Source of the DNA: Clitopilus passeckerianus
Lineage: Eukaryota; Basidiomycota; Agaricomycetes; Agaricales; Entolomataceae
Reading direction: 5' to 3'
DNA: 64,000 bases
Assembly (NCBI GenBank): GCA_944990035.1
Contig: CALYLX010000066.1
Location: 124,001-188,000, forward strand
Below are positions 24,031 through 34,460 of the stretch, one piece after another. The translations under genes and the position numbers were made by a program. Position 1 is the stretch's first letter. Each line of letters begins with the position of its first letter. Below the pieces are notes generated by a model that did no database searches, was not told the origin of the DNA, and worked only from the letters and a program-made list of their open reading frames with translations.

Positions 24031-24948
24031 TTACTCGTCACCAAGCTGACCTGCTTTGAATGAGATCAGAGGTTGGGACGATTTGGCACATCGGGTGTAC
24101 AGACCTGAAATGCAAGGCAATTCCTCCTCTGATTCTAGTACTTCGACTATCCTGGCGTCTTCGTGAGTCTCCGCGACTTGATTTTGTGAGAGCCAGATAC
24201 GATGTGGTTGAGGCGTTCCGCCTTGACGGACCTTGCAAGGACTGACGCGGATGGCAGACTTCTGTGTGGAGTGGTGTGATAACTGAGCGATCCCAATCCT
24301 CCGTTGCTTCTTTTTCGAGTCCGACGATAACCACCTTTTTTTGGCCCCAGCTTGCTTTCCTGGATTGAGTAGAATGCAAAGGAGTCTTTCTGGAGAGGGA
24401 TGTACAGAAAGGACATGCACATCGTTGGGGCTGCTTCGTGGCCAGCCCACTTCACGCCATCTTATGTTCAATTTCAACCGGGTTTCCAATTCGGTGAAAC
24501 GCTCAGAGAGTTGATCCCAGTGGCATGTGCGAGTAATTTCTTCAAACTAATCCGAAGGTATCTCGTGGACAGAGAGGATGTCTGCCAGGTGGATCTTGCC
24601 GTTATGAACGTGTACCGTTGCAGAAAAGATGTATTGCAAGTACAGATTGTGCTGTTGAAGCCGTGCAATAGCATCGTAGACGAGAGTTCGGTCCCTGTAT
24701 GTGGTGCAACGACCAGAGCGTTCTTCAATAATGAATCCAATCACGTCCCCGTGATCGTCGACCAGGTGAGCCAGGAACTCGTAGGTCAAATCCAGGTTGG
24801 CCAACAAGAAATACATCCGCATATGACGGTCCAATAAAGTGATACCCCAATCATCACCCGCAATGAATACATCTGCGCCGGGATCAGAGCGTTCCCATGC
24901 TGATTGGCCGCAAAAATAGCGCTCTTCTCGAGGAAGAATCAACACCTA
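24031..24948 (-). pseudogene. Protein-kinase-like gene fragment with in-frame stop
   Basis: One minus-strand frame runs from about 24948 to 24031 and is interrupted only by TAG at 24547-24549. The part before the stop reads like the C-terminal lobe of an atypical kinase-like domain common in agaricomycetes: VIGFIIEERSGRCTTYRDR, LVYDAIARLQQHNLYL, VHVHNGKIHLADILSVHE, where HNGKIHLADIL occupies the DFG-region position with no DFG. The part after the stop resumes in the same frame with FEEITRTCHWDQLSERFTEL, which fits the helix that normally follows. No ATG or N-lobe is found upstream, so the gene is 5'-truncated and broken. It could instead be an expressed short protein, but I consider decay likelier. 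Confidence 0.5.
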
Positions 24949-26752
24949 CCGCTCTTCCCCACCGGTTTGCTTGCATTACGGGCCAGTGCTACTGATCGTC
25001 TTATAGATGCATCACTCAGAGATTGGGTTATTCTACACGTCGCGAATTCATTAATCATATACCACCGTCACATTATTGTTATATCCTGATGTATTATCAT
25101 ACTAATGCTCCAATGTATCCTCACTGTCGCTCAACCGCCGGTGAATTGTTACTTGTACTTCCATATCTGCTATATCGCGTATAGTGCTAGGCTGAAGAGG
25201 ACTTATAATGTTTTAAATTACTGAGGTATAAGTATCGCGTGGCTAGTTGAGGCCGCAGGGTGTTTCTTTTCAACAAATATCTGGCGCTGAAGGCGGCTCA
25301 GCGTATTACATTCAAAATCGTTGAAGAAAGCGAAGAAACTCGTTATGGCGCGAATACAACACCTCCTTCTCTTCGACATTGCTACGCCTCATTACCCAAC
25401 GCGTCCAGGTCGATATAGGCGCCCACGGTTTACGCGCCGAACGTGCCGAACCTGGCACAGCCCCCCAACATAGTTGCGCCTCGGGACCCACAAAGCACAC
25501 GAGGCATTCAGTGCAGTTGCGTAGCCTCACAGGACCTGTCAAGGCTGGTGACAGGCAAAAAGCTTTTCTGTCTGCCATCAGCCATAAGTCGCCTGTTCTA
25601 GAAGCGAAAACCATTAGGAGACGAAGGAATTATTCAAGCGTTCTCTACTAGAGAAGAGACAAAGATCATGGAACGAAAGCATAAGAGTATATTAGAGTCC
25701 ACATATTCATTTTACATGCGTGCTTTGGTTTGACTGCTCTTGATGAAGCAGGTCATAAGCCCAGGGCCCACGGCAAGGGAGCACGAAGAGGATATGACCT
25801 CCATCCCTGGGAAACTACACTACAACTAATCTACGTCGCCAGGGAAATCTTGAAGAATACCATTGTAGTGGCAGAGAAAAATATAAATTATCGGAACTTA
25901 GGTAGGAAACTGAGGCGCTGAATGAATCGTGATGCTTGAATATACGAGTGCTTGTTGCGTCAGTGACCAGCCTTGGGTCTTCTATGTTGCACCAAAGTGT
26001 CAGGATTCACACGTTGTCTCAGAGCACTCAGATAAAGAGAAGTTCTTGACCAAGCAATGAAGAGTGAGTGATGGCCAAACTTGATGAGCCACCAGAGAGC
26101 ACCAGACGCCAACGCCCACAGCCATCAGAGGTCTTGAAAGAAAGAAAGCAGTTGCAAGTAAGGGAACGTATCGGTGTCTTGAGCAAATTTGAAAGGCCCG
26201 ATGACTGGAGCGGGAGCGGGCCAGAGATTGCAATCGGGTTGAACGGTCTTGCGCCACATCGCTCACGCCATCGTCCTAGAAAACTACTCAGCTCGGATCC
26301 CACATATTAGGTATCATAGGCATACCTTAGTATATCTTAGACCCACAATCAGGAAACAACTACGCCCAACCCAAGCTACGAGAGATACCCCAGTGAGCCA
26401 CTTAGCCACTTGACGAGCAGAACCAGAATTCTGAGAAACGCCTTGACGAAATATTGTTTCCGATCGACGTCGACATGTTTGAAGATATCTTGAAGTATTC
26501 TTGAAGATGTTTGAGGTAGAAGAGAGATGAGAAGGAGGGAAAGAAGAGATAAAGAGACAATCGACCTTGAAAGGGCTTTTTAACACTCTCGCGAATGTTT
26601 GGCCCAATTTGGCGCAACACGCGTTTGGTACACGCCACGTGCAATTTATGTGACTACCTTCCATTTTAGGCATGCTTGAACCACCGCCCGATTAGATTCC
26701 ACTTGGACACCGCCTCCTGCACTGCTAAAGCTCAAGTTCAAGCATAATAAAG
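24949..26752. other. Gene-poor region upstream of the phosphatase gene
   Basis: No supported gene. Overlapping frames on opposite strands at 25312-25651 and 26000-26310 have no recognised domain. The plus frame 26068-26310 (MMAKLDEPPESTRRQRPQPS) is hydrophilic. A minus frame near 26440-26330 (QVAKWLTGVSLVAWVGR) has one hydrophobic segment that might belong to a tiny membrane protein, but no convincing start or end was found. The last 150 nt are the likely PPG1 promoter. Confidence 0.35.
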
Positions 26753-28239
26753 ATGCGGGCAGCGACACTTGATTCGTACATCGAAACGCTTATGACATGC
26801 CAGCATCTACCAGAACAAGACATGAAAGCACTCTGCGAAGTCGTACGCTGTATACTCATGGAGGAGAGCAATATACAGCCAGTCTCAAGTCCTGTAACCA
26901 TATGTGGTGACATACATGGCCAGTTCTGGGACCTGCTAGAGCTACTGCGGAAAGGCGGTATGGTTCCAGGAACCAGCTACATATTCATGGTGCGCACCTT
27001 GTACTTTCTCCTGGAAAGGAGAACTTACCCTTAACCCTTTTTGTCCTTTGTGCACCTGTATGGTGACAAGTAGGGTGACTTTGTGGATAGAGGACACTAC
27101 AGCTTGGAGACAGTGTCCCTATTGTTGGCTCTAAAGGCTCGGTGCGTCTCTTCGTTCATCCTCTAACGAGTTCTCACTGTTTTCGTAAGATATCCAGATC
27201 GAGTGACTCTACTCCGAGGGAACCACGAAAGCAGGCAGATAACACAGGTTTACGGCTTCTATGGTGTGCATAGCCTATGCCAAAACCTACTTCACATATT
27301 AACACCCTCTCAGATGAATGTCAACAGAAATATGGAAGCGCGGCAGTATGGAAAACATGTTGTAACGTCTTTGACTATCTAAACTTGGCTGCAGTATGCA
27401 AGTTCATCCTCCATCTTTCGTTGTTCTGATGATATCCCTGCCAAGATAATAGATGGCACAACACTCTGTGTCCACGGTGGGCTCTCGCCGGATATCCGCA
27501 CACTAGATCAAATACGCGTTCTATCCAGAGGACAAGAAATCCCTCATGAGGGTGCATTCTGTGGTATGCCAGAACATCATACTTCTCAGTCCTGTTCTGA
27601 ATCAACAATTGAAGATCTCATGTGGAGTGATCCTGACGACATAGATAATTGGGCTGTGAGTCCGAGAGGTGCAGGCTGGTTATTTGGAGGCTCAGTGACA
27701 CGAGAGGTATCATCCACTTTCTAGCATTCTGTTTAGTTTTGCGACTTATATTGCCTGCAGTTCAACCACATAAATGGGCTTTCAATGATTGCGAGGGCAC
27801 ACCAGCTAGTTCAAGAGGGGTTCAAGTACATGTTCGACGAACAGCTCGTCACAGTCTGGAGTGCACCGAACTACTGCTATAGATGCGGCAATTTGGCTTC
27901 GATATTAGTTCTCGGGGACGGTGACGGAGATGAAGACATGGCAGAGGAGAAGAAGGATCTTGGTGGTGGTGGTGGCATCGGAAGCTTCCCGCAGCTACAA
28001 CCCTGGCAGAAGCAGGGAAAAGCGGACCTACAACGACGGTTTATTGTGTTCGATGCTGCACCAGAGAACGAACGAGAACGTGGAATGCAGACGAGAAAAA
28101 TGGTATGCATCGCCTTTATGTGTTTTTGCCGATACACAGCTGATTAGTTCCTTAGAACACAATGCCATATTTCGTCTAATAACTGATTGCATGAGATTCT
28201 CATAGCTCACTTCACTCATGTGTACAGTACCCAGACTAG
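26753..28239 (+). CDS. PP2A-family Ser/Thr phosphatase catalytic subunit, PPG1-like
   Basis: Eight exons (26753-26989, 27074-27141, 27190-27263, 27314-27393, 27446-27563, 27615-27706, 27761-28102, 28228-28239) give about 340 residues. All PPP metal-site motifs are present: GDIHG (52-56), GDFVDRG (80-86) and GNHE (112-115), plus VHGGLSP and [11 protein letters not shown]. Lack of the longer PP1/calcineurin features and the string [11 protein letters not shown] place it in the PP2A/PP4/PP6/Ppg1 group. The N-terminus [17 protein letters not shown] and [11 protein letters not shown] fit Ppg1 best. An insert rich in Gly, Asp and Glu (about 27915-27990) precedes the last strands. The tail ends Y-P-D and lacks the usual DYFL. 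Alternative reading: a divergent PP4 or PP2A. Confidence 0.85.
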
Positions 28240-28612
28240 ATAATACACCATACATGTCAGCTCTGAGGATCTGCAGAGAAGCTTCAGGCGCTTGCGGCCG
28301 GCAAACAGCGGCGACCAGACCATTCGTCAATTCACCGCACCCACGACGTTCGTATTTACCGAGACTTTAGCGACAGACAGAGTCACCGGATAATCATGGG
28401 GCGTGGCTCCTAATATCTAATTGGGCAGCCTGGAATCAAACCTTCGTTATCAGAATGGACGTCTGTCGCACGGTATTCAACGATATCAAGTCCTGAAGCA
28501 CCTTGGCTTCGTCCGTCATACAATCCCTCCCTGTCAACCTTCCACAAGGTAAGGGTTGTTTTGTGTAAGTTGTTTAGAAAGCCATTTCAGCGCTTAACAA
28601 ACCAGACAGTGC
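28240..28612. other. Intergenic region between the phosphatase and membrane-protein genes
   Basis: No gene seen. It is the 3' flank of the phosphatase gene and the presumed promoter of the plus-strand gene at 28613. A minus-strand frame (28330-28028) overlaps the phosphatase exon and is a shadow. Confidence 0.35.
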
Positions 28613-30359
28613 ATGAAAAAGCGAAGACTGTGGCTTTTTGGCATCACCTTTGGTTCTGGTCTAGCGATGACTCTTGGTCCGCAAATCAATGTGACTATAC
28701 AAGACACAGACTCGTCCATATCATACCTGCCTGCTGAGTCCTGGACAGCCACACAATGCTCGTCCTGTCTAGGCTCTGGTACCCAGGATGGCCAAGTGTT
28801 GACTTATCACAACGTGTCCACCGCTGCAACACCTAGCCGGAGCTCAGATGGACAACCCGACGGTGGATGGAATAGCGGAAACGGCAAGGGTGGCGGTCAA
28901 CGCATAACGTGGAAAATAACCAGCAGTTGGACGAATGGACCCACGGGATATAATCTAGACTCAAGGGCAACGCCTCCTTCCTCCTCGAATCCTACGGCAG
29001 AATTTTCGTTTAATGGTATTCATGCTCAGACCCCCGTCATCTTAACGTTCATATACCTGACTCGAGATGTTAGGTACCTCTATCTACGTTTTCAGCGTTG
29101 TGGATCCTTCAAGCATGACGGGAACTAACGTTAGTTTCGTTCTCGATGGCAATTCTGAACAATTCTCCCGGAGGACGTCTATCCAACCTGGCTCCACCCT
29201 AAAGACGGGACTCCTGGCATTTTCCAAGACCAATCTCGCAGAATCACCTCACAACCTCCAAATGATTGTCGAGCCCGATTCAGCGTTCCTGCTGGATTAT
29301 CTGGTCATCACTCATTCAGACAAGCCTGCCGATGGTAATGGAACGGAATCCAGCACCATGATCAGTTCGTGCGTCATTTTCCTTTCTCTATTCATTTCTC
29401 GGAATAATTCTTTCTTGGCTCTGGGCAATCCCTGGGAGCACTTTCATTTCCAAGGGGAACTTGTCAACCCTTTTTCACCATTGCGCATCATCTGTTCAAC
29501 CTGTAGGAGCAAGAGCTCATTGTCCGCTTTCAGAACCTCTAAACACAAGAACGTCGCCACATTCGCTGGTGCAATTGGAGGCGTCCTAGGCGTTCTCGTG
29601 ATCCTCTCTGCTGGCCTCACTTTCAGCATTATACGCCGGAGGAGGAACTACAAGCGTCGTGAGCAGCCAATGGCAGACTCCCAGCCGCAACCAACCAATG
29701 GCGTTATCCATACCGACGATTTGCCACAGATGGCTGGTCCCACTCCGTTCATCCCGAGGTACTTCCGGGGGTCTGGGACTGCGTCCTCATTGGCTACACC
29801 CACACCACGGCCGACACTCCCACTCGCACATGCACATGCACCTGCGCCATCGATTCCCGTGGCACGCCCTACACTGTCAACGGATCCACCATCATATATT
29901 GAATCCATCCAACAATCCAATTCGGAGTCACCAACCAGCCCCCATTCACCGCGTTTACGGGGACGCAACAGTCGAACGTCTATTCGAAGTCGGGCATCAT
30001 CCCACCATGACCTTAATGGACTAGATTATGAGGAGGTCGAGGAACCGTTGGGAGATATCCAAGCGCGTCGTCTGATACCGCCCGAGTCGGCACCTCTAGA
30101 ACGAGCAGATTCTAGGCTGACCGTCGATCCTCCATCCTTTGATGAAGCAGTTCACGAACATGGTGCGAATATGGCAGGTAGCCCACTGCATCCGCCAGGA
30201 TTCTCCTTTGGTATACCAGATGCCACAGGAGACCGAGTGGATGAACCGCATGTAGTGCCTGGCCAAGAGCTTGGGGTGCCACCAGAGCTCCCTCCTTTTA
30301 CTGGTTCCAATATGCCGAGGACACCTTTGCATAGACACGATTCTCATGATTCACGATAA
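28613..30359 (+). CDS. Single-pass membrane protein with Ser/Gly-rich ectodomain
   Basis: Three exons (28613-29015, 29074-29368, 29534-30359) give about 507 residues. An N-terminal hydrophobic stretch (LWLFGITFGSGLAMTLG) is a signal peptide or anchor. The ectodomain has a beta-rich pattern (NVTIQDTDSSISYLP, EFSFNGTSIYVFSVVDP, VSFVLDG) and N-glycosylation sequons, typical of a common agaricomycete type I surface family with a jelly-roll-like outer domain. The transmembrane helix is AGAIGGVLGVLVILSAGLTF (about 29572-29631), followed by RRRRNYKRR as a stop-transfer. The long Pro/Ser-rich cytosolic tail holds PPSYIES and PPSFDEA, which resemble PPxY-type sites, although only the first contains Tyr. 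Function unknown; a cell-surface sensor or adhesion role is only a guess. Confidence 0.7.
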
Positions 30360-30567
30360 GACATTGTTGTACACTAGCTTCCCGCATCCTCCTATATTCT
30401 GACGCATTTCTGTACTTATATCTGTAACCAATAGATTTCATCTATTTCCACGTCAGCGAATCCACTTGCGTTTTCCAAAGTAAACGAATGACGTGATCCA
30501 TATTAACAACACGATCTACTAGAACTGACGGAGTCTAAAGGTATGAATGAAATGTCCGTCTTGTCAT

Positions 30568-31400
30568 CTATACGAGCCTCTTTTCTCCGTCCGCTTTCTT
30601 CAAGGGAGGTTCTGGGGTAGGTGCAGAGGTCTCCGCGACAACTGCCTTAACCTTCTCCTCCGTCTTTTGAACAACCTCCTTGACCTTCTCTTGCACCTCA
30701 ACGGTCTTCTGTTCAGCCTTCTCTACCAGTTCATGTGCCTTAGCCTCAACCTTGACCCTCTCCTGCTTGGTGAGACCGAGGGCTTCCTTCATCTTGAGCC
30801 CCGTATGCTCCTGGATGGTTTCAACAACGGAAAGTGCATTCCTCCTTGCCCACGCCCGGCTATCCTGGGTAGCCTCCTTCACCCGTTCAATGGTCATGCG
30901 AGTATGTGCGTTCGCAATGTCGTGCTTCTCTGCCAAAGTAGGGAAGTAGGTCTCCTCTAGCGAGGCGAGGTAGTCGGAGAGGTTGGAGGTTGTTTGGGGG
31001 AGGAAGTGTTTTGCGGAAGCGAAGAGGAGAATGGGAGGTAGGAGAAGGCGGGTAGGGAGCATTCGGTTGCGTGCAATAATGGAACCACTGAGTCCTGCAA
31101 CACCGACGTAGAGAATACCGGGTGTTAGAGGTTCTTTCGGTGAGATGATGGACTTGACACGGTCTGCAGCTATTTGTAAGTTCCTATTCTGTCGAGTGCA
31201 AGAATCAAAAACATACTTTCGATGGCATGCTCTATGCCTATCCATTTGTTGACCACGCCCTGCACTTGGTTATGTCCATCCTGTATAACATCCGTGACCT
31301 TTCTCCGAGCAATACCAATTTGTTTCTCGAGGTCAGAGGGTGTTTCTTGCAGCACTATCTCAGGAGTAGGTGCAGGATATATTGACAACTTTCGTAACAT
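30568..31400 (-). CDS. MICOS complex subunit MIC26/MIC27 (apolipoprotein O family)
   Basis: Two exons (31400-31217, 31163-30568) give about 259 residues. The first has the typical ApoO/MIC27 leader (LSIYPAPTPEIVLQETPSDL) and helix QIGIARRKVTDVIQDG. The second has two hydrophobic segments, GILYVGVAGLSGSIIARN and LLLPPILLFASAKHFLP, joined by a short basic loop, as in MIC26/27. MICOS holds crista junctions together at the mitochondrial inner membrane. After the family domain, a tail of alternating Lys/Glu/Val heptads (KVEAKAHELVEKAEQKTVEV) forms a predicted coiled coil or amphipathic helix that is longer than in yeast Mic27. The start is shared with a head-to-head promoter for bL31m. Confidence 0.8.
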
Positions 31401-31752
31401 CGTGAGCGTTTGACAAGCCAATTGCCGGATAAACATACCTTTTCCCGTTCATGGAATGCGACCCCGGAAGCTGCTGCTGAGGCTGACAAAAAGGCTCTTT
31501 TGGACTACAAGTTGAAACGTTACCAGCTGCCTGCAAGAAACCTCTGCACTACTACTCACCACTTTGAACGATGCTCTGTACATCTTCTGGAGGTCCTTTG
31601 AGCGTCACCGGGATGGTGCGGGTAAGAGGAAGTTGTTGTTTATTTCCGTGCCAACAGCCAAACATTGTCCAGCGAGCCATATCCCAATTTAGTAACCGCC
31701 ACTACTTCCAGTCCAATATTTTCCAGCAACTCACCATTGACCTGGGCACAAA
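31401..31752. promoter_or_regulatory. Divergent promoter between the MICOS gene and bL31m
   Basis: The 352 nt between the two start codons separates head-to-head genes that both encode mitochondrial proteins, so a shared promoter is likely. Short open frames on the plus strand (31410-31601, 31571-31759) show no domain. I did not identify a specific transcription factor site. Confidence 0.45.
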
Positions 31753-32232
31753 ATGCTAGCAGCAGCCTCCTTCAAACGGTGCCAATGCGCGTCAAAACAG
31801 GTGCTGAACGGCGCAAATACCGGCAATGCACGCTTCGTCTCAAGTTCACCGTACGGCCGAACTCACATCTGGAAACGGCGAGCACCTAAGCTGCCAAACC
31901 CAATTGTCCCAAAGTTCCCCCAACTCGTCATTCGTTCCGACGGGACCTCATTTACACATTGGACAACGTCACCTCGTTCAGTCTTTAGGCTGACGCGCGA
32001 TACAACGAACAACCCAGTATGGAATACGGCAGAATGGAGTGTAGCTCAGGGTGCTGAGGAGGAAAGCACAACAACTGGTCGTCTAGGACGATTCAACCGT
32101 CGCTTCGAGGACCTTGGTGGAGAAGTTGGCAACTCGGAATGGTTAGAGCAGATGGCTGCTGAGAACAAGGGTGAAGCTGCTGGGAAGTTCTGGTCTGAGT
32201 CTGACCACAAGGCGAAGAAGAAGTCCAAGTAA
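31753..32232 (+). CDS. Mitochondrial large ribosomal subunit protein bL31m
   Basis: An intronless frame of 159 residues from ATG 31753. The N-terminus (MLAAASFKRCQCASKQVLNG) is basic, rich in Ser/Ala and free of acidic residues, as expected for a mitochondrial presequence. The core has PQLVIRSDGTSFTHWTTSPR then FRLTRDTTNNPVWNT, matching fungal bL31m (yeast Mrpl36) in the conserved pattern of D-G-T/S, T-T-S-P, and T-x-D-T-x-N-x-x-W-N. The C-terminus is charged and Lys-rich. It would be built into the mitoribosome large subunit. Identification rests on these motifs only. Confidence 0.75.
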   Translation: MLAAASFKRCQCASKQVLNGANTGNARFVSSSPYGRTHIWKRRAPKLPNPIVPKFPQLVIRSDGTSFTHWTTSPRSVFRLTRDTTNNPVWNTAEWSVAQGAEEESTTTGRLGRFNRRFEDLGGEVGNSEWLEQMAAENKGEAAGKFWSESDHKAKKKSK

Positions 32233-32562
32233 ACTTGGTGATGGTGAGTGTTCTCTGTATGCTTGCAAGAAGAAATATGCTTATTTATTCCCTTTCGCCA
32301 GAGCGCAGAAATAGATCCATATATTAATATCTAATTGTGTTGCCTTTGTACCACATTCCTGCGAGCTGGCATTTACCTCAGCACTAATACCAAATATGGC
32401 CCTTCCAGAATGGTTCGACTCTCAGTTCTCAAAAACATGTACATGTCAACAATGGCCAAGCAACCGCCTATAACTCTCCTTCGAGTTCCTCCAGTATTCG
32501 CTTGTATTTATCCGTTTCCGCCTGAGCTGCCTGACCTCAAGAGGTTCAGAGCCGGTGTCAGG

Positions 32563-33047
32563 TCATTTGGAATTGGGACGAACCAGATATTTCTTCTCCC
32601 ATGCCTCAGCTTCCTGTTCCGCGAGCTTGATTCTAGATTCAGCCTCCCGCACCCTAATTCCTGCCGGTTAGCAAACTTGGCGAGAAGGGTGACCAGGACG
32701 ACCTACAGGTCGATGGAGCTGTGACCAGTCGTTTCCGCCACTCTAAGCCTTTCCTGTAGGCTTTGCACTTTATCGTTGAGTGCACCATTCATCTGTGAAA
32801 TGACGTTTCAAACTCGTACAAAAGCGAAGTTGGCGTGCGTGCCTTCACGAGGTTTCCGATCTGCTGGTCCTTCTCTGACTCTGCTCGATCTTTCTCCTTA
32901 ATAGTCGCTTCGGCCTTCTCTGCTCGCGCTGTGGCATTGTCCAGATCTCGTCTCAGCTGACCGAGTATCTAGCAGAACGTTGTTGGCCTCGTGCTGACAG
33001 TGATATCGGTGTAGACTAAACCCACGTACATTCCTAACATTTTCCAT
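32563..33047 (-). CDS. Miniature tropomyosin-like coiled-coil protein, copy A
   Basis: Four small exons (33047-33030, 32968-32849, 32792-32707, 32653-32563) join in frame to about 104 residues. It starts MENVRN, then ILGQLRRDLDNATARAEKAE, close in pattern to fungal tropomyosin N-termini (M-E/D-x-[IV]-[KR]-x, Ala-rich first heptads, ARAEKAEA). It continues through KDRAESEKDQQIGNL, LNDKVQSLQERLRVAE and ends REAESRIKLAEQEAEAWEKK. Heptad spacing is regular apart from a short TTGHSSID break. Fungal tropomyosin is about 160 residues and cables actin; this protein is shorter and lacks the usual middle and end. The donor of exon 2 (GTGAAG) is weak and an alternative would add Val-Lys. It is paralogous to the gene at 33297-33718. 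Confidence 0.55.
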
Positions 33048-33296
33048 ATCGGTGCAGGGAACGTGTACACGAGTCAAACAGGTACACTGGAGGATGTGAA
33101 TCCTGAAGTTTGAGCTCTAAGTTGGAAAGCGAAGAGGCGGGGATAGCCTGAGAGCCCGAATGGGGAATCTCTATAAGTTTATATGCCATGGAGCGCTCAA
33201 GCAAGAGCTGGCTCCGTCGTGTTACTGTGTAGCTGAATAAAGTTGTCTACAAGCTTCCAAGCGCAGTGAATTCATCGTATTTCACCAAATTCCACG

Positions 33297-33718
33297 TTAA
33301 AAGCTGGCCTCTAACTCGTCAAGCAACTGCCTGTACCCCTCAGCCTCCTGTTTGGCTTCCTGCCGAAAGGGCAATTACTGATGACTGACAAGAGGCGCTA
33401 TCGAAAGAGTCCTACCGAATATCTCTTTTCCCATCTTTCATTGAGGTAGTCAGTCATCTAGGGAGATGAACAATGTTCTCATGTGGTCCATACAACTTCG
33501 TTCGAGCTCTGAACAACTTACCTGCAGTAAGTTCCTTATCTGCTGGTCTTTCTCAACGATCTCTAGCTCTAGCTGCTTGACTTTCTTCTCTGAGATTTCG
33601 GCTCTTTCAATTGCCTTGTCGGCCTCTTGACGTAGGGATGCAAGTTTCTGAAGATCATCAGGGTTTCAAGAGTAGGGCCCAGAAATATGATAAAACGTGC
33701 TTGTTTAACAGCCTCCAT
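33297..33718 (-). CDS. Miniature tropomyosin-like coiled-coil protein, copy B
   Basis: Four exons (33718-33701, 33647-33522, 33457-33416, 33359-33297) give about 82 residues. MEAVKQ is followed by KLASLRQEADKAIERAE, a match in pattern to copy A (both first exons are exactly 18 nt) and to tropomyosin N-termini. The rest, KKVKQLELEIVEKDQQIRNL then YLNERWEKRY and QEAEGYRQLLDELEA, keeps an unbroken heptad register to the stop. KDQQI-N-L is shared with copy A. The first intron would begin with GC (CAA|GCACGT), where copy A has GTACGT, so this is a GC-AG intron or a decayed donor. If unspliced, the frame is lost and the gene would be a pseudogene. An actin-related role is inferred only from resemblance. 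Confidence 0.5.
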
Positions 33719-34460
33719 AAAATCAAGTTGGTATCGAGCAACTTGGTCGTGTCAGTGCAGCGTTCAGTAGTTCAAGTGACCAAATCGCGAAATGCAAAGA
33801 GCAGCAGGAGAGGTGCCCTAAATAATCATGATGATGGTCAGACCCAAACTTGAAAGGCCTGAACGACGCCGTGACGGCAAGCGTCTAATTTAGACGCCAC
33901 ATGCCTCACCTTCGTGCCACGACCACCAGTCAACAACCTCATGCTCACGGCCAGCCAACGAACGTCCATTAACCCTGGTAAAACCATGGTAATGTTGACC
34001 TAAGAAGACTACAACTCTACAAGGACTAGATTATGCAGACACGATGCACACCCAATCCTCGAGGAATCAAGACTTCATCTATCTTTGACACTTGTCGCTT
34101 ATGGTATGGGACCCTGTGTCCTCGATGCTACTCCGGAACTGATAATTCATGCCTTATCCTTGCAGGACTTGGATGCGCTACCCGTCCGGTGGGCGAGACA
34201 AGCGAGCAAATAGCACTGGCCTCCAGCCAATCGACTCTTGACAGTTGCCTGTTGTTCAAAACCTCAAGGACATCTGCCTTACCTTCTGTCGGCGACTAAG
34301 CGCTCAAGAACGCTTTCATTCAGCATGTCTGATAGATGAAGATAGGGCATAACACACCTTATCCGCACGTTGTTCAAGCGCCAGAAGCACTGGCAAACAT
34401 GCACCGGCTACGCGCACACGCAATATATAACCCTTCCAGATCTCGTCTGGAGCGCACTAG
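33719..34460. other. Intergenic region upstream of the proline-rich protein gene
   Basis: No supported gene; the plus frame 34033-34299 (88 codons) has no recognisable feature. The proximal parts are the likely promoters of coiled-coil copy B (minus) and the Pro-rich gene (plus). Confidence 0.35.

Noticed and set aside
26000..26310. Overlapping plus and minus frames of 80-90 codons
   Set aside because: No start context, domain or splice continuity; neither strand is preferable.
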